From positions 236,890 to 300,889 of the forward strand of contig NZ_JAKVTG010000003.1 of assembly GCF_022489025.1 (NCBI RefSeq): a DNA stretch of 64,000 bases, read 5' to 3'. The notes under the pieces were generated by a model. It was not told where the DNA came from. It ran no database searches and was given only the letters and a program-made list of their open reading frames with translations. Position numbers and translations under genes: made by a program. Below are positions 54,529-62,026 of this stretch, piece after piece; within the stretch, counting starts at the first letter, position 1, and each line of letters begins with the position of its first letter. Source of the DNA: Planococcus halocryophilus (GTDB lineage Bacteria; Bacillota; Bacilli; Bacillales_A; Planococcaceae).

Positions 54529-54560
54529 AAATGTAACTTATTAGCAATGAAGTTACATTT
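54529..54560 (+). repeat. Family 1 palindrome, copy 8 (rightmost)
   Basis: AAATGTAACTTA, loop TTAGCAAT, GAAGTTACATTT. Outer bases changed on both sides so the ends still pair, with one interior mismatch. Confidence 0.85.
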
Positions 54561-54596
54561 AACTTAGCAACTGAGTTAAAGGAGGAAGACGCACAG

Positions 54597-55085
54597 ATGG
54601 AAGAAGAACTTGAAAATCTAATGCTGCTTAGTTTCTCAGATCTTTTTTTGGTCCAGTGCCCAAAGTGCAAGAACTGTGCCAGCGTGTTCACTCTCGAAAA
54701 TCCGCTAGGTGTTGATGAATCAATTGTGGTAAGAGGAAATGAATCTAAGAGGGTCGCTTGTAAAAGCTGTGGCTTTTCAAAAGATATGCATCCAAGAAAA
54801 CGATCAAATCATTATGAATATGAGTTTAACTTATTTGAACAAAATCCAGAAGCTGATTGGTATTTCGGCCTCCCATTATATCTTCAGATGTCATGTTGCG
54901 GGCAGCAGTTATGGTTCTTGAACGAGAGGCATTTGATCTATGTTGAAGCGTATTTACAGAAAACCGTTCGACCGTCCGAGACATATTATATGAGTGTTGA
55001 AAGCCGGTTGCCTAAGTGGATGAAGAGTGCTAAAAATAGAACAGAGGTTTTGAAAGCAATCAATAAACTAAAAGGGGAAATATAA
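54597..55085 (+). CDS. Zinc-ribbon protein of unknown function
   Basis: A 162-residue soluble protein with a four-cysteine zinc ribbon (CPKC near residue 21 and CKSC near 56), followed by a conserved-looking domain FNLFEQNPEADWYFGLPLYL and a CCGQQLW motif. AAAGGAGG precedes the ATG. It resembles short zinc-ribbon proteins that occur alone in accessory regions; no firm family. First gene to the right of the last family 1 palindrome. Confidence 0.7.
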   Translation: MEEELENLMLLSFSDLFLVQCPKCKNCASVFTLENPLGVDESIVVRGNESKRVACKSCGFSKDMHPRKRSNHYEYEFNLFEQNPEADWYFGLPLYLQMSCCGQQLWFLNERHLIYVEAYLQKTVRPSETYYMSVESRLPKWMKSAKNRTEVLKAINKLKGEI

Positions 55086-55238
55086 TTATTTGGGGAAGTT
55101 GTTTCGATAAAATATAAAGTAAGCAAGAGCACATTCGAACACGAGCTAATACAGTTACAAGGTTTTTTTGTTTTGGGTACAGAAAAATTAAGTGAAATGA
55201 GAAACGGGTTTATGGATATTTCCAACCAATTCGGTTGA
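55086..55238 (+). pseudogene. Coding-like remnant in frame behind the zinc-ribbon gene
   Basis: Directly after the TAA of the zinc-ribbon gene the same frame stays open for 50 codons (SIKYKVSKSTFEHELIQLQG..., GFMDISNQFG) with protein-like composition. It has no start codon with a ribosome site. It may be the tail of another, lost gene or an extension cut off by a stop mutation. Confidence 0.35.
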
Positions 55239-55282
55239 GGCTCAACTTTAGTGAATAATTAAATTCGAATGGTGGTGCAAAA

Positions 55283-55651
55283 ATGGAATCTTATCCATCG
55301 GAACTGGACTTAATATCTTTATTCGAATGTATGCCAATAAAAAAGGATGAAAAAGAACTATTCGAATACGATGAAACCACTTTTTTATTCCGTACTGAAA
55401 ACAATGCTTTTGAAGTAATGATATCTCCCTTCTACAATAGATTCTCACTCATAGCAAAAAATATATTAGGGGATGAAGTTATTGGTTATTATAACTTTCA
55501 TACGGTCAGTAAAATTGAAGTTATCTTAGATCGCAAAAATGATTCCTCGCTGCGCTTATTTATGGAATATGATCGAAGCGAATTCATAACGCTCGTTGAA
55601 CTTACGTTTAAGCCGGAATTTAAAGTAATTATGAAAGACGTATATAGTTAA
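55283..55651 (+). CDS. Unknown small protein, immunity-like size
   Basis: A 122-residue soluble alpha/beta protein (MESYPSELDLISLFECMPIK..., FYNRFSLIAKNILGDEVIGY) rich in aromatic and acidic residues. GGTGG precedes the ATG. No known family recognised; size and composition fit the immunity-type genes around it. It lies before the family 2 unit at 55752. Confidence 0.6.
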   Translation: MESYPSELDLISLFECMPIKKDEKELFEYDETTFLFRTENNAFEVMISPFYNRFSLIAKNILGDEVIGYYNFHTVSKIEVILDRKNDSSLRLFMEYDRSEFITLVELTFKPEFKVIMKDVYS

Positions 55652-55751
55652 AAATAATTCTTTGCAGTGTGCCTATGTCTATATCATTAATTCAACGGAA
55701 CTTTAACCGGTCTAAATAAGAGCTCGGGTAAAAAATATTAAAGAGTAATCA

Positions 55752-55905
55752 GTTTACATATCTCGAATTATCGAAAGAGAAGAAGCTTAATCATGAGTTT
55801 TTTCTTTTTTTGTCTGAATAAGGTTACTTTTACGAACGCTTTTATTTCTGGAAATTAACTGGCTATTCGATAAGTGACTAAGTATATTTAAAGAAATAAG
55901 CTTTC
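55752..55905 (+). repeat. Family 2 intergenic unit, copy B
   Basis: GTTTACATAT at 55752, then TCTCGAATTATCGAAAG, a hairpin GAAGAAGCTT / GAGTTTTTTC with a T-run (55780-55812), the TACTTTTACGAAC box (55826-55838), and the shared tail GGAAATTAACTGGCTATT and GACTAAGTATATTT. The left half probably ends transcription, the right half probably starts it for the LRR gene. It fills most of the 280-base gap. Confidence 0.75.
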
Positions 55906-55932
55906 AGACTCAGTGAAGGAGGAAACATCCAA

Positions 55933-56814
55933 GTGACTTCAGATTCAACTACCTACTATATTCACCCCGGTGAAGAACATACTGGCCCCACCATGGTATT
56001 GACTGACTATTGGGATGACAACTTGCGAAGCATTATGTTAGCACAAGGGATACAATATATAACCTTAAGTAGAAGTGTCGGTTGGGAAGGCCAAGATATA
56101 AGTTTCCTAGAAACGTTGGATTTTTTGAAAGGTGTTAACATCTATGCATTTGATATCAAAGAGTTAAGTGTCTTGCATCTCCTACCAACTCTCGAACATA
56201 TTGGACTGGATTGTGATTTGTCTGTTGAACTGGATATAAGCCAATTCAAACACCTTAAGAATTTTTTTGGTCGACACAGAAAGAAGCTCAAAAATTGGTG
56301 GGAAGTTTCAACTTTGGAACGGTTGAATATCACAAATTATCCGTTTGAGGATCTGATGACATTACAGCAACTTGTTTGCTTAAAAAGCCTACAGCTGACT
56401 TCAACAAAACTTCAGACATTAAGCGGAATCAATCACTTAAAAAACTTACAGCTGTTGGATTTATACAGCTGCCCCAAACTAATTTCTTTTGAATCACTTA
56501 ATGCTTTAAAAAGTCTGGAAGAAATAGTGATTGAAAGCTGTAAGCGAATCGAAAAATTAGACGAAATCGAAGGATTAGAGAATTTAAGAAAATTCTTACT
56601 TACTAACTGTGGAGATATTCAATCAATCGAACCCTTAAAAAATTGTTTACACTTGAAGAAAATTTTTATCGGTGGTAAAACGACGATTACAGATGGAGAC
56701 TTCAGCCATCTTTTCGAATTGCCGAAGCTAAAATCTTGTATTTTTGTTGAAAAAAAGCATTACAGCTACAAACAAAAAGAGGTCGAAGCAATTTTACGAA
56801 AGCGACAGTCGTAA
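55933..56814 (+). CDS. Leucine-rich-repeat protein
   Basis: A 293-residue protein with a central run of leucine-rich repeats (LERLNITNYPFEDLMTLQQL, LKSLQLTSTKLQTLSGINHL, LQLLDLYSCPKLISFESLN, LEEIVIESCKRIEKLDEIEG, and one more). GTG start with AAGGAGG nine bases before it. No signal peptide, so a cytoplasmic binding protein; LRR proteins are among the immunity-type genes near polymorphic toxins. Partner unknown. Confidence 0.85.
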   Translation: MTSDSTTYYIHPGEEHTGPTMVLTDYWDDNLRSIMLAQGIQYITLSRSVGWEGQDISFLETLDFLKGVNIYAFDIKELSVLHLLPTLEHIGLDCDLSVELDISQFKHLKNFFGRHRKKLKNWWEVSTLERLNITNYPFEDLMTLQQLVCLKSLQLTSTKLQTLSGINHLKNLQLLDLYSCPKLISFESLNALKSLEEIVIESCKRIEKLDEIEGLENLRKFLLTNCGDIQSIEPLKNCLHLKKIFIGGKTTITDGDFSHLFELPKLKSCIFVEKKHYSYKQKEVEAILRKRQS

Positions 56815-56888
56815 GGCAGCTTGACTCAAGAATCTTGGTTTACATCCCAGGACTTATTAGAGGTTACTTAAACACAAAGGGGAAAAAG

Positions 56889-57305
56889 ATGGACACCGAC
56901 ATTCAGCAATATCTAAAGTCATTTGACCTAAATGACCCGGCTGATCCAAACGTCATCCGAAACGTTGAAAATCAATTGGGCTTCCTATTCCCCGACGAGT
57001 ATGTCAAATTCCTGTTACATGCAAATGGAGGCGAGGGTCCGATCGGTGATAACTATCTCCAGTTATGGAAGGTCGAAGAACTAATCGAAGATAACGAACG
57101 CTACAGTGTCGAAGAATTTGCACCAGGAATATTGATTATTGGATCGGATGGCGGGGATACTGCTTACTGTATGGATACGCGAAGCAAGGAGATGCCCTTT
57201 GTCTCCATGCCGTTCATCGGGATGGACCTCGAGGAGGTGGAACTATGTGGATCTACCTTTACAAAGTTCCTCGATTTTCTAAATAAAGTGTCAAATGCCG
57301 ACTAA
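56889..57305 (+). CDS. SMI1/KNR4-family protein
   Basis: A 138-residue SMI1/KNR4 protein: IRNVENQLGFLFPDEYVKFL is the first helix-strand motif, followed by HANGGEG and LQLWKVEELIEDNERY, and near the end TFTKFLDFLNKV. ATG 56889 follows AAAGGGG; an in-frame ATG at 56835 lacks a site. The family neutralises nuclease and other toxins. Next to a second SMI1 gene 51 bases away. Confidence 0.85.
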   Translation: MDTDIQQYLKSFDLNDPADPNVIRNVENQLGFLFPDEYVKFLLHANGGEGPIGDNYLQLWKVEELIEDNERYSVEEFAPGILIIGSDGGDTAYCMDTRSKEMPFVSMPFIGMDLEEVELCGSTFTKFLDFLNKVSNAD

Positions 57306-57356
57306 CCAAGTCCGGCTTACATAAAAATAACTTATATAAGATGGAGGAGTAACAGG

Positions 57357-57830
57357 ATGAGCATCAAAACCTATCAAAAAGCCAAAAAAATCATCTCAAA
57401 GAATAAAGACCTAGCGGATTTTGAAGGGCAAAAGTCAGTAGAGTTAATCGCGAAGGCAGAAGCAGCAGTAGGTCTAAAATTTACCGGTTCCTATCTGGAT
57501 TATTTACAGACATTCGGCGCAGGAAATTTTGGCTCGGAAGAAGTTTACGGGATCATCGACGAAGACTTTGAGGACTCTTCAGTGCCGGATGCCATCTGGT
57601 ACACGCTCAATTTACGCAAAAGCATCAATCTGCCTGCCAACTTTCTGGGGATTTACGATACGGGCAGTGACGAGATTTTCTGTCTGGATTTTCATAGTAC
57701 AGATGCAACAGGGGAACCGAAAGTGGTTGCTCTAGATCCGACATATGCCTTAGAGGATCAGACACTGGAAATCATTGCGGATGATTTTGGAGACTTTCTA
57801 TTGGAATTGGTCGAGGAGGAACTGGCGTAA
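57357..57830 (+). CDS. SMI1/KNR4-family protein, YobK-like
   Basis: A 157-residue SMI1/KNR4 protein close in pattern to B. subtilis YobK, the immunity protein for the LXG toxin YobL: IAKAEAAVGLKFTGSYLDYL, then TFGAGNFGSEEVYGII and IYDTGSDEIFCLDF. GATGGAGG precedes the ATG. Its stop overlaps the start of the next gene by one base, so they are a translational pair. No LXG toxin is in the window. Confidence 0.85.
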   Translation: MSIKTYQKAKKIISKNKDLADFEGQKSVELIAKAEAAVGLKFTGSYLDYLQTFGAGNFGSEEVYGIIDEDFEDSSVPDAIWYTLNLRKSINLPANFLGIYDTGSDEIFCLDFHSTDATGEPKVVALDPTYALEDQTLEIIADDFGDFLLELVEEELA

Positions 57831-58051
57831 TGGACACAGATCAGGTTAAGTCAAAACAAGACGCCATCCGCTTTATCCAGGAGTTGATCAGTGATTTTAT
57901 AGAAAATAAGGAAGCTTGGGAGAATATCGAACTTCCGGATTATCTTGAAAGCATGCAAGCTTGGCTAGCGGATGCCGACGATGCCGTTTTGGACGCAAAT
58001 AAATGGGAACTGTTATGCAACGCACTTGAGGCGCCGAAATTCTACGAATAA
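57830..58051 (+). CDS. DUF7660-like small acidic protein
   Basis: A 73-residue acidic helical protein with the C-terminal pattern WENIELPDYLESMQAWLADA and KWELLCNALEAPKFYE, which I associate with DUF7660. It is translationally coupled to the YobK-like gene (TAATG overlap). Possibly a second small immunity-type protein or a partner of the SMI1 protein; function unknown. Confidence 0.7.
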   Translation: MDTDQVKSKQDAIRFIQELISDFIENKEAWENIELPDYLESMQAWLADADDAVLDANKWELLCNALEAPKFYE

Positions 58052-58171
58052 ACTAAACAAATTCAAACTAAATTTTGACTACTATAAAAAAGTCGGATCT
58101 GTTGGGAAGCTCATTTAATGGCCTTCGCTTAATTATAATTTATCAATTAAACCAAGAAAAGAGGGACGATA

Positions 58172-58525
58172 ATGAATGAAGCATTTGTTAAGTCATTGCA
58201 CGAATTAATTGTGAAAGAAAATCTGGAAAGTTATAAGGATCTATATGAGACTGCGGTAGTGGATGCCAAAACGGATCCCTTCTATAAAGAAGCTTTGAAT
58301 TTATATAACAGTTTACCATCGGAAAAAAGAGAGACCTTGATGAAAATAATCGAACAAACCATGGTAGATACGGTTTCCTCGATGTTAGGCATCATCGATG
58401 GTAGCATTCCGGTAGATGATGACGATTCTGTCGAACCAAGATTACTCCTGAATTCTATAGATACTGAAGGAGAACTTCAGGATTTATTTCTGGAATTTGT
58501 GGAAGAGCTGGAGGACAGTAATTAA
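58172..58525 (+). CDS. Unknown small acidic helical protein
   Basis: A 117-residue soluble protein, mostly helical and acidic, with an aspartate cluster (PVDDDDSVEP) before a C-terminal helix LQDLFLEFVEELED. AAGAGGGA precedes the ATG. No known family. The size and charge are like immunity proteins. A weak family 2 remnant (GTTTACATAT at 58545) follows it. Confidence 0.6.
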   Translation: MNEAFVKSLHELIVKENLESYKDLYETAVVDAKTDPFYKEALNLYNSLPSEKRETLMKIIEQTMVDTVSSMLGIIDGSIPVDDDDSVEPRLLLNSIDTEGELQDLFLEFVEELEDSN

Positions 58526-58544
58526 ATTTCTCTAAAAAATACAA

Positions 58545-58555
58545 GTTTACATATC
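58545..58555 (+). repeat. Family 2 box, degenerate remnant
   Basis: Only the GTTTACATATC part is recognisable, 20 bases after the stop of the preceding gene, the usual place of this box; the CCGAATTATCGG part and hairpin are lost. Confidence 0.45.
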
Positions 58556-58667
58556 ATCTCTTCTCAGAAATATAATTGTTTAAATTCGACAGAATAAAAC
58601 TTGTCTCAAGAAAGTAATCTCGCTTCAATTCACTTAAAATCTGTAGATGAAATATAAGGAGGAAATT

Positions 58668-59336
58668 ATGAAATCATTCATTTTTGATATGGACGGCACA
58701 CTTTTTCAAACCGATAGAATCCTGGAAATAGCACTTGATGATACATTTGATCGTTTAAGAACTTTAAATCTCTGGGATTCCGGAACGCCACTTGAAAAAT
58801 ATAGAGAAATAATGGGCGTTCCATTGCCTGAAGTCTGGAAGAAGTTACTCCCGGAACATTCACTTGAAACCCGCGAAGAAGCAAACGACTATTTTCATGA
58901 ACGATTGATCCAGAACATCGAAAGTGGGAAAGGAGCATTATATCCGAATGTCGAGGAAATATTCATGCACTTGAAAAATCAAGGACATGCCATCTATATT
59001 GCAAGCAATGGCTTAACCGCTTATCTGGCTGCAATAGTGGCATTCTATGGACTGGATCGATGGGTTACAGAGACCTTCAGCATTCAGCAGATTTCCTCCT
59101 TGGATAAAGGGAGATTGGTTGAAACGATCGTTCGAAAGTACGATATCACGAATGGGGCAGTCATCGGTGATCGGTTATCCGATATCAATGCAGCAAAAAT
59201 GAATAAACTGATTGCTATCGGCTGCAGATTCGATTTTGCCCAGGAAGATGAATTGGCTCAAGCAGACTTTGTGATTGAAGATTTATCTGAATTAATTCTT
59301 TTATCATCGAAATTGAACGGTAACTATGTAAGTTAA
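58668..59336 (+). CDS. HAD-family phosphatase
   Basis: A 222-residue haloacid dehalogenase-fold hydrolase. Motif I is FIFDMDGTLFQTD, motif II the serine/threonine region IYIASNG, motif III the lysine in SLDKGRLV and motif IV VIGDRLSDINAAK. The cap inserts between residues 15 and 85, the pyrophosphatase/beta-phosphoglucomutase-like type. AAGGAGG precedes the ATG at 58668. Substrate unknown. An enzyme among immunity-like genes, probably cargo. Confidence 0.88.
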   Translation: MKSFIFDMDGTLFQTDRILEIALDDTFDRLRTLNLWDSGTPLEKYREIMGVPLPEVWKKLLPEHSLETREEANDYFHERLIQNIESGKGALYPNVEEIFMHLKNQGHAIYIASNGLTAYLAAIVAFYGLDRWVTETFSIQQISSLDKGRLVETIVRKYDITNGAVIGDRLSDINAAKMNKLIAIGCRFDFAQEDELAQADFVIEDLSELILLSSKLNGNYVS

Positions 59337-59408
59337 CGTTTCAAGAGAATCAATTTGTATAAATTAACTTCAGTATAATGAGTCACTCATCTCTTTTTTC
59401 AATATATA

Positions 59409-59540
59409 GTTTACATATCCCGAATTATCAGAAGCTGTTTGAATAAAGAGCGAGAAAGGAGGGTAATTGAAACGCCTCTTCTCTCGCTTTTCGTTTCCAA
59501 ATTTAACTAGCCATCAATTGAGTTTCTGCGTATATTTATG
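59409..59540 (+). repeat. Family 2 intergenic unit, copy C
   Basis: GTTTACATAT and CCCGAATTATCAGAAG at 59409-59434, a terminator AGCGAGAAAGGAGG / CCTCTTCTCTCGCT with T-run (59448-59491), then the tail TTTCCAAATTTAACTAGCC and GCGTATATTTATG leading to the next gene. The TACTTTTACGAAC box is missing in this copy. Confidence 0.75.
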
Positions 59541-59569
59541 AAAAGCGTCTTAAAAAGGAGGTACAGTAT

Positions 59570-59905
59570 ATGGAAGAGAAAGATGAGATTCTCGCTTTGC
59601 TCAAACCATTGGTCGAAGACTTGGTTAACGGCAAGTTAGCGTTAATTAGAGAAACGGGAAGAAGCGGGCCTTATACTGTGGAAGAACTACAGGAGCAGCT
59701 GGATGATTACGGCGGAACCTTGACAGCACCGCCTGAAACAGATTATCAAAACCTAGATCTTTATGAGATTGATGATGAGCCGGAATGGGTGCTGGAATAT
59801 GACCTATGGATCGATGGGGAAAAGTCGGATTTGACCTTAACTTGCACGCTCCGGTTAACGGATCAGGAACAATCAATTATCATCGACAGCATTCATGTAC
59901 TTTGA
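59570..59905 (+). CDS. DUF7668-like protein
   Basis: A 111-residue soluble acidic protein: long first helix, then YTVEELQEQLDDYGGTLTAP and the end EYDLWIDGEKSDLTLTCTLR. The SDLTL strand with a preceding tryptophan resembles DUF7668; I am not certain. AAAAGGAGG precedes the ATG. Function unknown; immunity-like by size and context. Confidence 0.65.
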   Translation: MEEKDEILALLKPLVEDLVNGKLALIRETGRSGPYTVEELQEQLDDYGGTLTAPPETDYQNLDLYEIDDEPEWVLEYDLWIDGEKSDLTLTCTLRLTDQEQSIIIDSIHVL

Positions 59906-59950
59906 ACAAAGAGATGGATCTCGAAACAATTTTCGCAAGGGGAAATGACT

Positions 59951-60475
59951 ATGATAATGTTAGCAACACTGATAGACGAACCCGAATCAGGGAAGTATAA
60001 GGAAAGGATTTATGATATTCATAATCCATGGAATTCTGGCGACTGGACGTGGGTCAAATTCACGGATGATGATTTAGAGGAATGGTGCGGCAACTTCCGC
60101 GGTTCCCCAAGAGGGGTGGCCCTTTCGAAAAGGCATCAGGTTGTGCTCATTCTCACTTCCGATTACTTATTCAAATTGGATGCTGGCACTGGTAACCTAC
60201 TTGACTCCGTTCCGGAACCGGATTACCGATCCTTAACTGTTTCTCCTTCCGGTGAGTTCATCGCAGCCAATGACTATCATTTAGATTTGCTGCATCCCAA
60301 CTTACAGGATGCCACTTCCATCCCAACCCCTGTTGAAGTGGATATGCTTGTATTCAACGGGTGGCATGGAAATAAGTTATCCATTTCCTGCACGGATTTT
60401 CTGAACATAAACCAGTCCTTGGAGTTAGAGCTTGATAGTGAAACTTATGAACTCGTACTCAAAGATTCTCGTTAA
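59951..60475 (+). CDS. Unknown protein with beta-propeller-like strands
   Basis: A 174-residue protein with WD/propeller-like strands such as GVALSKRHQVVLILTSDYLF, LTVSPSGEFIAANDY and LELDSETYELVLKD. ATG 59951 is nine bases after AGGGGA; an ATG at 59945 is an alternative. It follows the DUF7668-like gene by 45 bases and probably shares its transcript. No family recognised. Confidence 0.6.
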   Translation: MIMLATLIDEPESGKYKERIYDIHNPWNSGDWTWVKFTDDDLEEWCGNFRGSPRGVALSKRHQVVLILTSDYLFKLDAGTGNLLDSVPEPDYRSLTVSPSGEFIAANDYHLDLLHPNLQDATSIPTPVEVDMLVFNGWHGNKLSISCTDFLNINQSLELELDSETYELVLKDSR

Positions 60476-60498
60476 GGTTAAAAAAGGGGTGAACCTAG

Positions 60499-60960
60499 GT
60501 GTCTTACGTTCTATTCGACTGTACGCAGTTTGTCACTTTCCAAACCAAAGAATATAAAAAGATTGAAAGTCTTAAAGGTGATTTTGAGAACTTGGGTTTC
60601 ATTGTGTATAAGGACACGGAAATCCAAGCAAGGAAACGGGCTTATTTTGAGGACCATTTCAAGGGTACAGTTTTCGAGTTGTTTGATCAGGAATTCCTGG
60701 GAGAATTCGAAGACTGGAAAGAAGTTTCTCAGCCGACAATAAAACTAGAGGGATTGATCAGAATAATAGAAGAGTTAGCGAAGGATGAGACGATTAAGGG
60801 CTTGAAAGTGATGATTGTAAACTGTGCTTCAGAAGATCAGGAAGAGGATGGAATCCTTCAGCTTGCCGCCTCTGCTGATACGGCAGCAAAAGATTTATTT
60901 TCGATGTCCTATTGGAATTTCGACGTCAAATCCGATGTAGTGATCTTAAATTTCGAATGA
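60499..60960 (+). CDS. Unknown soluble protein
   Basis: A 153-residue alpha/beta protein (begins SYVLFDCTQFVTFQTKEYKK, ends WNFDVKSDVVILNFE). GTG start with AAAAGGGGTG upstream. Third gene of a run with 20-45 base gaps (59570-60960). No known family; acidic and immunity-like in size. Confidence 0.6.
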   Translation: MSYVLFDCTQFVTFQTKEYKKIESLKGDFENLGFIVYKDTEIQARKRAYFEDHFKGTVFELFDQEFLGEFEDWKEVSQPTIKLEGLIRIIEELAKDETIKGLKVMIVNCASEDQEEDGILQLAASADTAAKDLFSMSYWNFDVKSDVVILNFE

Positions 60961-61044
60961 AACTCTATAATTTTAAAATTTCCCCATAAAAACTAAGGTT
61001 GGTATATACAGTTGCACGATGATCGAAAGTTTGTGGACTAAATA

Positions 61045-61152
61045 GTTTACATATCAGCACTTATCGGAAGCTATTATACTTGAAAGGAGAGAAGAGGCTT
61101 TACGTAGCTCATCTTTTCTCCTTTTTCTTTGCGAAAGTGTACTTTTACAAAG
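61045..61152 (+). repeat. Family 2 intergenic unit, copy D
   Basis: GTTTACATAT and CAGCACTTATCGGAAG at 61045-61070, a terminator GAAAGGAGAGAAGAG / CATCTTTTCTCCTTTTTC (61083-61127), then TTGCGAAAGTGTACTTTTAC (61130-61149), half of the palindrome seen at 47482. The rest of the 336-base gap (to 61296) is AT-rich and presumably holds the promoter of the next gene; no other gene is seen. Confidence 0.75.
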
Positions 61153-61296
61153 GGTTTAATATTTATAGAAGCATTCGTTTAATCTCTACTTCTTCTATAG
61201 AGCAACCTTTCGCTACTGGATATATATGTTAAAGTGGAATAAGAAGTATACAGCTGAGGAAGAGGACTCCTGTAAGTAATAGGAAGTGGGGATAAA

Positions 61297-61905
61297 GTGA
61301 ACTTAAATTCTAAAAAAGGCGTTTACACTGATTTGGAACAAGTAATAAATTCCATTAGCTCGATACCAAGAAAACGAAAGACTTTGCTGATTGGAATAGA
61401 TGGATGTGGAGGTTCAGGCAAAAGCACGTTAGCCGATAAACTGAAAATGGACTGTACCGATGTAACCGTTGTTCATATGGATGATTTTTATTTACCTTCT
61501 CCCCAACGTATAAACGCTCTCCCCGAAGAGAAGCCAATCGGCGCGGACTTTGATTGGAAACGTATGTTGAAAGATGTGATTGAACCCCTTAGTCAAAATA
61601 AAGAAGGATGTTACCAGCGATATGATTGGGATGATGACAATTTAGCAGAATGGCATACAGTACCCGTGGGAGGGATTGTTGTAATAGAAGGCGTTTATTC
61701 TCTTCGAAACGAGTTAGTGGATAAATATGATCACACAATATGGGTAGATTGTCCACGAGATGTGAGGCTTTCACGGGGGCTTGCGCGAGATGGAGGAAAT
61801 GCCCGCGATATGTGGGTAAATAATTGGATGGTCTCAGAAGACCTCTACGTTGAAGCACATAAACCATTAGAAAAATCGAACCTTTTAGTTACTGGAATAA
61901 AATAA
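61297..61905 (+). CDS. Uridine kinase-like P-loop kinase
   Basis: A 202-residue P-loop kinase. Walker A is GIDGCGGSGKST near residue 35, followed by VVHMDDFYLPSP with the substrate-binding acid and VIEGVYSLR, the uridine kinase/phosphoribulokinase pattern. The tail SRGLARDGGNARDMWVNNW is the lid region. Probably phosphorylates a nucleoside or other small molecule. GTGGGGA precedes the GTG/ATG start region. An enzyme-type cargo gene between two family 2 units. Confidence 0.82.
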   Translation: MNLNSKKGVYTDLEQVINSISSIPRKRKTLLIGIDGCGGSGKSTLADKLKMDCTDVTVVHMDDFYLPSPQRINALPEEKPIGADFDWKRMLKDVIEPLSQNKEGCYQRYDWDDDNLAEWHTVPVGGIVVIEGVYSLRNELVDKYDHTIWVDCPRDVRLSRGLARDGGNARDMWVNNWMVSEDLYVEAHKPLEKSNLLVTGIK

Positions 61906-62026
61906 CCTTTCTAATTCTTCATCTTAAATCACTCAAAAGGTTATAGTCTAAGGCTATAAAATCTTTTATTGGATAAGTGTACTGTAGGAATACTTTTGAA
62001 GAAAATTGAACATAAGGAGAGTGGAG

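Noticed and set aside
48242..54560. Classical integron attC sites
   Set aside because: The palindromes lack the GTTRRRY / RYYYAAC ends and the unpaired extrahelical bases of attC, are nearly perfect, and no integron integrase is present. The resemblance is only in layout.
48242..54560. CRISPR array
   Set aside because: Repeats are 0.6-1.5 kb apart with genes between them, not 30-40 base spacers, and no cas gene is seen.
48242..54560. Family 1 palindromes as intrinsic terminators
   Set aside because: None of the eight copies is followed by a T-run on either strand and the stems are AT-rich; a factor-dependent role remains possible.
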